Shown: positions 47,000-59,000 of the stretch, one piece after another | Position numbering within the stretch: position 1 is the stretch's first letter | Layout: each line of letters begins with the position of its first letter | Source: Gordius sp. MW1 | Taxonomy: Eukaryota; Nematomorpha; Gordioida; Gordea; Gordiidae | Reading direction: 5' to 3' | DNA: 64,000 nt | Assembly: GCA_964036665.1 (NCBI GenBank) | Contig: OZ038526.1 | Span: 24,366,001-24,430,000, forward strand | Made by a program: the position numbers and the translations under genes | The notes under the pieces: generated by a model | Seen by the model: the letters and a program-made list of their open reading frames with translations, nothing else | Told to the model about the DNA's origin: nothing | Databases searched by the model: none

Positions 47000-49100
47000 T
47001 TCCAGAGGCTCAAGGATTAGGGGGGGGGGGAAGCCTTTTTAAGAACAGTTTTAATTAATAAATTGGCTTTATTGTGCCTAATGTATTTAAATTTGTTTGC
47101 AAGGCAATGTAGAGGGTGCCTATTCACTAAGGTAAGATAATTCCGACAAGAGAACTCTTTGGTGTAACTAATTTTCAAGAAAGGTAAAAAATATCAAAGC
47201 TCATAGACGTCAAGCAGCATTTCTAGAAGTTTGTTGGGATAGGCTTCAAGCCACTCGTGACAGGAACCATCAAAAGTGAGGAATCTAGGTTGTAATGCTG
47301 GCTATCATCGCTGCTCGATAAAAGGTAATTAACGGAACGCGTTACAAGTCCAGAATCCCAATCAGGCCAAAAAACTTTGAAGATTGAGTATAAAGTCTAC
47401 CGTTTAATAATTTTAGGTCAATTGGTATATGCAAGTTCGCATCAAACATACTATAGATCACTTTTAACAAAAATGCATGAAAAAAATGCATAAATAATAT
47501 AATATAATTAAATGCAAATGTCGCTGTGTGGTTAGAAAGTTATTTTAAAGCTCTATTTCAGTCTGTGATATTTTCGAATGTTTGCACCTAGAATCTTGTT
47601 CAATTCGCTTATTGATTCTCATTTGGCATCCCGTTTTATATATGTATTTTAAATCTACCAAATATTTTAATTAAAATACTTTTTGTCTATCATACTTGGT
47701 GGTAACCTTCTTTGTGATAGGATGAAGGGGGACTTAATCAGGCGCTTGAAATTTGATTTATCGAGTTGTTTTGGTAATGAATACCATTTACATAGCATAT
47801 TAAAACAAAACAAAATTCGCAAAAATCACTGCTATATACTAAATAGTGTTAATTGCATTACCATCTCTTCAGAACTACTCATTGTCTAACAATATAATTA
47901 TCTCCTTTTTTTAAACATTTAAAAATTTTATGCTCTAAAATGTGAAGATGATCATTTAAATAATGGATTATCCTCTTGTAAATAAGATAAGTAACTATTT
48001 AAACAATTAAGGCATTGTTTCTAAAGCAAAAAGCCGTTTAAATTCGGCATCAAAATTAATATGTGTCAAATAATATTTTATTTGCATACTTAATTAAGAA
48101 TAATAGGATTTGCCATAATCTAATCTTAATATTAATGCTTCTACTTGCTAAAAAATTGTTGGACATAGCTTTATATTTTCAAGACCTCCCTTAAATTTGA
48201 TTTGCCCCATAAAAAGAGCCGCTTAGGTATTATTAATATTTCATGATGCCTCTATAAACCATTAGCAAATATTTCGCAAATAGTACAAGTAGATTATGCG
48301 ATGATCTAGTTAGCATAGATTCTTTGGAATGACAAATGTAGTGAGCTATAAGTTTACCGTAGTGAATTTGTGAAACTATTATTATGAACCTGCGGAGAAA
48401 TAAATTAAGGTCTAACTTAAAAATCATAATTTTCAAACTGCTAAAAAATAAATTGCACACATTTAATGCACATTTATAGCAATTACCCGTTTCAATTTAA
48501 ATATTGCATACTTGTTCCGAAGACGCAAAAGCTTTACAAACAGAATTTGGTTTAAGTGATAAATAATTGGAGAACAAAGGAACGCATATAATGTGTATGA
48601 TGAGAAATTTGTGTTCCAGAAAATATTTCCAGAAAATATTTTTATTCCTTTCAATCTTGCATGGAAACGAACAATGAACTCCAGTCTATACTAAGTACCT
48701 GTACTTCACAAGGTACCCTGTATAACCATGGAACTTATGACCCCTTTTTTGCATAGCAAGATGCTTCTTTAAGAAATGGTCTTGTGGCATTAAAATTCTT
48801 TGCTACTTATTCCTTAAGATAAAGTCTTACAAACATTGTTGAGCATTTTATTTATAAGGGTCTAGCGCTTTTCTAGCAAGAAGAAGCTAAATATCCTAAG
48901 GCGCCACTATCAACATATTTTTAAATCGCCGAATATGGATAAAATTTATAAGGGCTTTAGCAAATTTTTTCCCAACAACAGATTCATTATAGATATATAT
49001 AGCGCTCCTGCTCATCTCGATTATAACGCAGCTCAACTACGCTCATGCAAAGCATGCTTATAACTAATTCATTTTATATTAATCATGTTATAAATGCTTT
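47000..49100. other. Intergenic region, no supported gene
   Basis: AT-rich with a G run near 47022. Short frames such as 47683-47889 lack splice or family support. Confidence 0.4.
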
Positions 49101-49109
49101 ATAAGGCTG

Positions 49110-49242
49110 CTAAAACTTATATTAAGCATATAATATATGAAGATTAACTTTTTTATTGCTGCATATATATTTTCTTTCATATTAAGCATATAATATATGA
49201 AGTTCAAATTTTTTATTGTTGCCTATATATTTTCTTTCATAG
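49110..49242. repeat. Tandem duplication of about 62 bp
   Basis: Two adjacent copies share 'attaagcatataatatatga' and 'atatattttctttcat', with a few substitutions between. Confidence 0.8.
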
Positions 49243-49399
49243 GTTAGATTAAATGCTTTATAATAGATTAATATGCATTTACAATATTTTAGATTGTTAT
49301 ATATAATAGATGTACTTATATAATTATGTTTAAACTATAATTTTTGTGCAGTAGTTGAGTTGAGTAGGATTCTATCTAGAGTGATCACTATCTTAAATC

Positions 49400-49581
49400 G
49401 CTGGCCCGTCAACTCGCCGAAAACAATCTCGCCGAATTTAATGTCCCCCAGCTAAAAAAGGCCCCTAATTTGTGATTGGTTGAATGGGGGACGATTTTAA
49501 GCTGGGGGACATTAAACAACCAATCAAAATGTCCCTTGGTGAGGTTCGGCGAGATTGTTTTCGGCGAGTTGATAGGGCACC
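49400..49581. mobile_element. MITE with 9 bp target duplication upstream of CNOT6
   Basis: A 182 bp element with long inverted arms: 'caactcgccgaaaacaatct' followed by 'cgccgaa' is shared exactly by both ends, and 'tttaatgtcccccagct' lies further in. It is flanked by an exact 9 bp duplication, TCTTAAATC (49391-49399 and 49582-49590). Duplications of 8-10 bp suggest a Mutator-like (MULE) origin; this class call is inferred. It ends about 215 bases before the CNOT6 start codon, so it lies in the promoter or a 5' untranslated intron. Confidence 0.82.
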
Positions 49582-49795
49582 TCTTAAATCACATGATTTT
49601 ATAATATTTGGTAGCATCCTAGAAATTTGTAATGCTTGATTGCATTTTCGTATACGCGATTTAATCCTATTATTCATCTTTATTTGAGTCATTAGATTGT
49701 GTGGTGTTATATACCTGCAGCAACAGCTAACATCTTACAAGCATTCTTGCATATATCTTTATTTAAATTTTGTACTGACATAAGTGATCTTAAAA

Positions 49796-50029
49796 ATGCC
49801 GAGGGAAAAATATGAACCTCCAAATCCTAGGAGGGCATATACTATAATGACTCCTGATGAAATTGCAGCCGCTAATAACAAAAAGCAAATGTCAAATAAT
49901 GACCAGTCAAAATCTTCCTATGGTTGGTATGAATTAGAAATCACAGGCTCGGTGAAAAACCTTAGCCCTAACTTATTTCAACTATCCCATTTAACTGTCC
50001 TATATCTGAATGACAATAACTTATCTATG
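49796..50029 (+). CDS. CNOT6: CNOT6 exon 1
   Basis: ATG at 49796 chosen because MPREKYEPPNPRR matches the conserved N-terminus; 78 codons, into the leucine-rich repeats. Donor CTATG|GTAAAT, phase 0. A good acceptor at 49720 (TACCTGCAG) suggests a 5' untranslated exon upstream. Confidence 0.93.
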
Positions 50030-53000
50030 GTAAATCTTAATGCTATGTGTTTTATAATAATAAAAGCTTTATCATAAATTATGTTTTATCAAAGTATTTT
50101 ATCATTTCTCATAAATGTTTTTTGTAGTTTTGTTACCATAAATATTTTCAATAGGCGGCAATCTTTCAAATATCAATATAAGCCTCATTATTATTAATTA
50201 CAATAATGCAAACCTTATGGTATATGTAATGTTTACATTGAGATTTTAATTGGTTGCCTTTTTTATATATAAATTATGTGAGACAAATTAAAGTATTTGT
50301 ACTTTTAGTTTCATTATTTTGAGAGTATTGAAGATGTATTTAAACATAATATTAATGATAAGATTTGTGTAGATATTTGTACTAATATTGGAGACATCAA
50401 TTGTATGCCATAATTATAGCATTGTGATAAGGCTTAATAACTACAGTTGGCAAATAGAAGTATTTATTGTACTTAATTAACTCTATATATGATTATGGTC
50501 AGGTAGTTACAAAATACAAAATAATAGAACAACATATATTGTTATTATTTTAAATTAAGGTTCCACCTGAAATAACCCGTTTGAGTAATCTGATGTACTT
50601 GGACCTATCATCTAACAAATTACGTTCCTTGCCACCCGAAATAGGGGATTTGATAAAGTTACGTGAGTTGCACCTCAATCATAATTACATCAGGACCTTA
50701 CCTCTCGAGTTGGGTCGACTTTTTCAATTGGTAGCACTAGGGCTGAAAGGTAATCCTTTAGCCCCCGAAATATTGCACATCTACAGCGAAGCTAATGGAA
50801 CTTCTAAGCTGCTCACCTACCTCCTGGACAATCTTATGATGATAGCCTGCCACGGCTCTCAGCAGGGAACGGTGGATAGTAGTTCTGTAGGAACTGGGCC
50901 CAAAAATGTTGGTTCCAATAATAATAGTAGTAGCAATAATAACACTTTCGTCCCTAGTTTACTCCAAGATCCCATTCCACCCCGCCCCTTTATACCCATA
51001 TCCGTGGCCCGACAACGAGTTTTGCTGCAGGCACGTGAACGGGAAAGAATAGCCTTGGAATTTAAGAAGGCACATACCAACCCCGATGGATCGGATGGCT
51101 ATTACTCCACCGGTCGCATGAATTACATCAGCGCATTCACGAATTCTACGGACGGTATACAACTTTGTGCGTAGCCAGCATTGGGATTAGAGGGGGGGGC
51201 AAAATGATCATTTTTTTAAATTTTAGCCATAATCTTAACAAATTTTTGGATTCAGAGGGGGCAGCCGCTTCTCCCTTCCCCCCCCCGGCTTATATTGTTA
51301 AAACTAAAAAAGAAGGTTTGCTAATTTAAATAATGTTAGTTTGGACTCAAGTTACTTACTTATATGAAAAGTATTTTAATTATTAAAATCGCTTTGTTTG
51401 TTACAATAACACCCGACTGTAGTTGTCATCTTGCAAAAATGGATTCCCATTACGAGATCCGATCAGTGAGATTTTATTTTGGATTTTAAGCAGCTTCATG
51501 GGCTTAGCCAGGGTGAGTCGGACGGGTAGTTGCCTTCCCCCCCCCCCCCCCCCCCCCCCAATTCCTAAAAAAATCTTTAAATTCAGGTTGTTAAATTAAA
51601 AAAAACATCCTTAAGTCCCTCCCTAGATCATAACTGTTCCCCTCTATTCGAATCCTGACTCGGCCTATGTGGATTTTGCACATTTAATCCTAACTAGTGG
51701 ATAAAGTTGTGAAACGGTTTTGTTTGGTCGACCCTTGATTTGGTCACCTAAACATATACAGACCAAGTATTTTACCAAAAAACCTATGGTTTGTTTATGT
51801 TTAGTCGACCAAAACCAAGGGTCGACCAAACAAAACCCACCCGTTTTTACAACACTACTAGTGGACTTATTTCACTTACATTGAAAAGGTCGACGTGTAA
51901 AAGAACCCGCAGATTTTAACCATGAAATCGCAGTTTTTTCGCTAGAATAACACGACATGGCTTTTCCTCGGATAAATAATTTATCTTTTTGTTCAAATTC
52001 TTTTATCATTCTTAAAACATATAACCTCTTTTACTCAAATAATTGCTTGTTGTTAAGGTGATAGCCCGATGGGCCTGAAAAACGAAGGTGGTGGGAAGGG
52101 TGCCGGTAAAAAACCGGATTATTTCGCGATAGCCGATCGCGAGGATCGAGATGGTATCATAGATACCCCTAACGATGATACTTCGGGGAGTGGATCAGAG
52201 CGGGAAGGGGAAGCACCTATATTCCTCGGGCCCGAGAGCATGCGAATCAAAGCGGCCCAAAGGCTTAAACAATCCCTCAAAATGGCCTCCTCCTCTCCTA
52301 GCAGTAAAAGTAGTTCTGGTAGTAGTAATAGTAGCGGCACGAGTGCGTCGGAAACATCCAATTCCAGGAGCGATCGCGAACTAGATGGTTCTGTCTCGGA
52401 TTTTGCCATGGACTCAGACGCCGAATCGAGCGATGCCGCTAAAGCCAAGGAGGATATCAAGTCATTTCAAGATGGCGCTGAGCCGGGCCATACTCGATTA
52501 GATAAACCCCCAAACCCATCGGATAAGATGGTGGTAGTGAAAAAACGAACCGGCCGTAGACATAAAGGTAGGTTTTGCGGTTGTAATGGTTCCTCTTTTT
52601 TATTACAATGATCCGCAAAATGGACGAGTTTTACATTATGTCATGTATTTTTAAATGATGGATTATATTTTATAAGTTTAACACGAAACTTACCCTTAAG
52701 AATCTGATTGAGCCTAATGGCCAAAAAATTGTTATATAAAAAGACCGATTTAAATTAGTGCATTAGATTTATATATGTAGGTCAGCGTGTAAATTTGATT
52801 AGCAAACCCAACTTATTAAAAAATTATTGGCTTTTATAAAAAATTAATTGGCCCTTTGTTTTAGCAAAACTTTATAACGATTTTATTTTTTATTGTATTA
52901 AAGGTATTTCGGACAATTACTATTTTGTATAATTTAATTGAATCATCTTCGTATGTAATTATAATAGGCATGGCTATAATGAGAGAATACTCTGGAATGG

Positions 53001-56000
53001 CCGTTGCTCCCCCCCCCCCCCCCCCTAAATTTGAAAATTCTATTATATTTGATGAAATCTTTATCAAAACTTCGAAAGAACATTATTCTGATGCTCCCTA
53101 AATTATTATATTTAAATCCTGGCAACTTTTATAAATTATAATTTTACGTTTTTACCCTACTCTCATGCTTATTTTATTATAGTGTGATTAAGGTTAATTA
53201 CTAGATTCATATATATTTTATTTTGCCCCAGTTAAAGCTGTGAAGAAAGAGAACGACATTGACGACAACATCGGTACGAATATCGATACTTTCGACCACA
53301 ACACCTTCACCCTCATGTGCTACAACATCTTGTGCGACAAGTACGCCACTCGGCAACTGTACGGATACTGCCCGACCTGGGCCATGGCTTGGGATTATAG
53401 GCGAGAATTGATTAGGCGGCAGCTGGAATCCTACTCCGCGGATATACTATGCTTGCAAGAGGTGGAAACGGATCAATTCCATACCTTTTTCCTCCCCCAG
53501 CTTCGCCTCTTAGGTAATGCACGTACAATCACAAAGTCTACTTAATTTCGTCCTCCTAGACTTTAAAGCCTCTGCTGAAATTATTGATTCGAATTGGTTT
53601 TGGTACTGAGTTAAATAAAGGGCTAATCAGCAAAACTATGTGGGGGTCATTCCATGTCCAGTCGTCAAAGATGATTTTCGACTGACAATTTCGGATTTGG
53701 ATAATTTTTGGTGAGGATGCAGGCCTCATATATTATAGTTATTTTGAAAATTTTAGCCATTTTGAGCCAATACTTTATAAGTTATGGACGTTTAAAGCAG
53801 GGGTTTGAACCCGCCCAAAATAAAATCGGGTTAGTGTTCGGGTTTGGCATAAATTTTGAAATCGGGTTCCTGTTCGGGTTTAAGGAATTGGGTTCAAATA
53901 CAGGTTCGGGTTCAAGAAATTAGGTTCGGGTACAGGTTCGGGTTCAAGAAATTATATAATATCAATTATATATATAATACTTACAAATAATTCTTGAGAT
54001 AATTAGTATCGATTAATGAATGAAAAATGCCGGAAACATAAAAATATTGAAATTACAATCGTATGGTTATCGTTACATTGTCATGATAGAGAAAACTAAG
54101 ATATTCAATTCACAATATATTTTTGAATTAAAAACCTGAACCCGAACCCTTATTTGTATTCATCGGGTTCGGGTTTAAAGGGTATTTTTAAAAATGGGTT
54201 CGGGTTTGGGTTTGGGTTCTGTAAAACATCGGATTTTACACGGTTCGGGTTCGGGACAAACCCCTGGTTGAAAGGGCCAAAATCACGCTCGGGATCGTTT
54301 TATAGATTTTACTATTTTTATAATGAAAAGATTTTAATTACTCCCCATCACTACTTCTAGGATACGAAGGCATTTTCGCTCCGAAGAGCAGGGCTAAAAC
54401 CATGCGAGAAGACGAAAGGCGTTACGTCGACGGGTGCGCCATCTTCTACCAGACCCGCAAATTCGAACTGGTCCGATCACACGTGGTGGAATTCAATCAG
54501 GTGGCCATTGCGAAGGCCGAAGGGTCGGAGAACATGTTAAATCGCGTCATGACGAAAGATAACATCGGCTTGACCGCCCTCCTCAGAACCGTGCCCACTC
54601 CCAAAGGACCCCCTGGTAGGAAGAATGGATCCTCTAATAGTTGTTCCGAAAGCTACGATTTGAAAGGAGGTGATTTACACAGTATTAACGATAAAGGAGA
54701 GATGAGGGTTATTCATTAACCACCATAGGAATTGGTTAAATCTAATTTGAGCATTAATATACCTTTCTCGTTTAGAATGTGACTAGAAAATTAACTATGG
54801 CATCTGATGAGCTCTAATAAGAGCATAAACGTTATATGTCTCATTATCATTTTCGTGTCACATGCTAAAAAATATAGGGATATATATAGTTCAAATTAGT
54901 TTCTAATTAAAATTGCCGATAGATAACGCTAATTAGAGGTTACTTTTAATCTAATTGCGGCACTCCTGAAAGGGGTTATTATTATTATCTTCTGATTATT
55001 ATCAAACCCGCAATTCATTAATTAATTTTCAATATGCAGTAACAACGCTGTTAGACAACACTGGCGCGGCCATTACGTGCACTAAGGGTGGAACTCTCAA
55101 AGGTGGCACCATGTCAGGGGCTAAAGATGACTTATCCCTCTTGGACTTGATGAGCCCTGGGGCCGACTCGGGTACGCTCAAGGCTCAGGACCGGGTCAAA
55201 AGTATGGGTGACGTCGAGATTACCAAAGCTATTAAGGCCAACGGTGAACCCATTTTGGAGCAGACCGCCGGAGTGGGTCAGGTACAGGCTGCTCACTCTG
55301 ATCGAAGGCATAAAAGGCGTTTGAGCGAAACCGCCGGTGGAGGGCTTACGACCAAAACCGAGCCCGCCGGTGGTTCTATTAGCAATTTGCCTCTCGAAGT
55401 AATTGAGTCTCCTTCGAAAAGCGATAAGAAAGGTCATAAAGTCAAACGGAGTGCCTCCTCCCTGGGCCAGGCTGGGGTTCTTGAAAGTGACACGAAGGGA
55501 TCGACGCCCTCGAATCCGGGAGACACTTCGGGAGCCTCGGTAGATATGGCCCCGAGCAAAATTAAATCGGGTTCCCGAAATCGTCAGTCGTCCCGAAAGA
55601 AAACCCGTTCAGCTAATCGCCCTCCCCGATTTCGATCTAAATTACTGGTGGTAAGCACGGCTCACGTGCATTGGGATCCGGAGTATAGTGACGTCAAAAT
55701 TATTCAGGCCATGATGATCGTGCACGAGTTGAAGCACTTCATCCGCGAATGCTACGAAACGTATTGCCTCAAGAAACGGGCCCCTAAGGATAAGGCCAAG
55801 CACAAAAAGGTATCTAGTGTTAAAGCCTTTTATAAAATGTTGTTTTGCTCCTGCCCGGTCCTATCTCAAAATCGCATGCATTTTCAAATTGGCAATATTT
55901 GGAATTGGAGTTCTTTTGGAGCATTTTGCAGGTTTATTATAAAGTGGGCATGTTGAGTACGTGACCTATATATATTAGTCTATTAATTAGAAATTTTATT

Positions 56001-59000
56001 TAATAAGTTTGGGATAAATTTGTCAAAATCAGTGTAGCCTTATAGAGAGAGGACATTTCATAGCATCACTCGATCGGTAAAAAATAAAAACTCGGGCCTT
56101 CGGCCCTCGTGGGAAGGGGGAAGGGGGGAAGGGAAGGGGGGACGACTCATCTATACTTCGTATAAATGTATCATATTTGCTATGCAATTTATGGGCGAGA
56201 AAGGTGGGAAGGGGCGGGAATGCCTATAGGGGGGGGGTATTAAATGCCTGATGATTAATTAATTATTTATACAAATTTTCCATTTATAGGCAAAATGTAA
56301 TATAGGCAAGGGTTAGGGTTAGATTTAGTGTTTGCATCTAGTTGCGTATTACATTAGTTTTTATGGCCTTTAGTGATTATGGGTCTAACAAACATTATAT
56401 TATAAAACATCACGATGTTAAGAATTTGCAGAATTGTTGGGAGAAATTTTTTGTTGAATTTGAACAATTTTTAATTAAAAAAATCAAAAATTTGGCCAAT
56501 GGTCATTTTTTATCCATTGGTCAGTACCAACAGATACTCTATAAGTCAATGATAGCCAAAAAAACGGAAAAAAAAATTTTGATGCTCACTTTGGCCAATG
56601 GTCATTTTTTCCATTGGTCAGCAGCCAGCACACGGTAAAAGTGGATATAAATTCATAAGAGTAAAAAAAAACGAAAAAAATTTTCGATCACATTTTGGCC
56701 AATGGTCATTTTTTTCCATTGGTCAGCAGCCAGGACACGGTAAAAGTGGATATAAATTCATAATAGTCAAAAAAAACGAAAAAAAAGTTTTCGAATCACA
56801 TTTTGGCCAATGGTCATTTTATTCCATTGGTCAGCAGCCAGCGGACGGCCAAAAAGTCATAATAGCAATGGTAGGAACAGGAACAATCATAATAGTCAAA
56901 AAAAAACGAAAAAATAAACTCGGATTCACATTTTGGCCAATGGTCATTTTTTTCATTGGTCAGCAGCCAGCGGACGGCCAAAAAGTCTTATTATCAATGA
57001 TAGTAACAAGAACAATCATAAGAGTCAAAAAAAACTCCGGGATTCTAACCCAAAAACTAGTTAAATTGCATAGCAATTAAAAGTAAACAACTTTTATTCA
57101 TGTGAAACAATAATAGAACAAGCGGACGGCCAAAAAGTCATAATAGCAATGGTAGGAACAGGAACAATCATATTAGTCAAAAAAAACGAAAAAAATAATT
57201 TCGATTCACATTTTGGCCAATGGTCATTTTTTCCATCGGTCAGGAGCTAGCGGACGGCCAAAAAGTCATAATAGCAATGGTAGTAACAGGAACAATCATA
57301 ATAGTCAAAAAAAAACGAAAAAATAAACTCGGATTCACATTTTGGCCAATGGTCATTTTTTTCATTGGTCAGCAGCCAGCGGACGGCCAAAAAGTCTTAT
57401 TATCAATGATAGTAACAAGAACAATCATAAGAGTCAAAAAAAATTCCTGGATTCTAACCCAAAAACTAGTTAAATTGCATAGCAATTAAAAGTAAACAAC
57501 TTTTATTTATGTTTATTATATAACAGTCAGAAAGCCGGCGTAATAGATAATTTGAATCTGGTTCAAAATCTAATATAGGCAAAATGTAATAAGAACTACA
57601 TATTATCAAATAAATCACTAAATCTAACCCTAACCCTTGCCTATATTACATTTAGCCTATATTACATGAAATTTACGAAATAAACGATAGTAATATTTAC
57701 AAAATAAAAGATAATAATATTAGAATACTTACCAAACGCGGAGGGTTATAACTGCGCATGCGCATAAGCAATTCTTGCCTGTATTACATTTTGATCATAT
57801 TAGATTTTGAACAGAAGTGGATAATTTAACAAATCTTATATATAACACACCGAGGGAGATAGAGATGAGGGGTGGGGTACCTCTTATGCATTAATTTAAA
57901 AAAGGGTGTTATTTAAATGCATAGTGAAAAATTCCATAATGCTCAGTTGTTTGTGCTCAGTTTTTAATTCAACTTGCTCAGAATTTTAATTAAAAATGTT
58001 CAGTTTTTTTATGCTCAGATTTTAATTAAAAAGTGCTCAGTTTTTTTGTAAACAAATGTTCAGTAATTTTTCAAAAAATGTTCAGTTTTTTTTTCAAAAA
58101 AATATTTTGTTTTTTTTCAAAATATGCTCAGTTGTTATTAAAATCACTAAATCTAACCCTAACCCTTGCCTATATTACATTTTGCCTATATTACATTTTG
58201 CACAGAAGTGTTATTGAGCTGTGGAAACGCTAGAGAGCTTTAATAATAGTTATAAATTATTCATTTAAATCGCGTATTTATAAAAATTATTTTTATCTGT
58301 GGAAACCTTAGAGAGCTTTTATAATCGTTGTAAGTTATTACTCTATTTGTATAATAAAAATTGTCTATATTAAGTACATAAATCAAAGTATATTAAAAAC
58401 AAACAAAATGATGCCTTTAATAATCATTTATTAAAATAATATATATAAAAACCAAATAAAATGTTATAGCTGCTATATATAAGTGATATAACAAAAAATA
58501 TTTTGAGGTGTAATAGCTCATGAACGTCTAACTAGCAGCTTCAATAGCTCGTACCTCGCAGGTTCGATACCCGCACCTATCTCGTTTTAATTAAAAATTA
58601 AAACCACTTTGCATAAAAAAACTTGGCAAGTATAATTAATCTCTGAGCAAATAAATAAAAATCTGAACATTTAATAAAAAACTTAACATTTAATTCAAAA
58701 CTTGGCAAATTGAATAAAAAACTTGGAAAATGGCAATAAAAACTTTGCACTTTGAATAAAAAACTATGCAAAATAATTTGTTCTCTTTAAAAAATAACAC
58801 AGCGAGGGAGATAGAGATGAGGGGTGGGGCACCTCTTAGGCATTAATCACTTAGAGCAATTCCCCTCCTTATCTATACTGGTAAACAAAACCTAACATAC
58901 CCAATGCAAATAGATAGGGAGGGTGTATGCGGACGCGGACGCGGACAAACAAAAGCAAAAGCGAGCCCATAAATTGCATAGCAATTAATAATTTGAAAGT

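Noticed and set aside
47170..47300. Minus-strand frame with 'LTFDGSCHEWLEAYPNKLLE'
   Set aside because: Protein-like in part, but bounded by stops with no splice sites or family match I could support; it may be transposon debris linked to the relic at 46.7-46.9 kb.
50859..51162. Minus-strand frames opposite CNOT6 exon 2
   Set aside because: Shadows of a well-supported exon.
55132..55437. 101-codon minus-strand frame
   Set aside because: Antisense shadow of CNOT6 exon 6.
56342..57489. Plus-strand frames of 89-160 codons in CNOT6 intron 6
   Set aside because: Repeated peptide units follow the minisatellite exactly; they are interrupted and lack any start or splice context.
56300..58180. TTAGGG-like units as a telomere remnant
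   Set aside because: Only two units at each site, always in the same larger end sequence of a repeat element; not a telomeric array.
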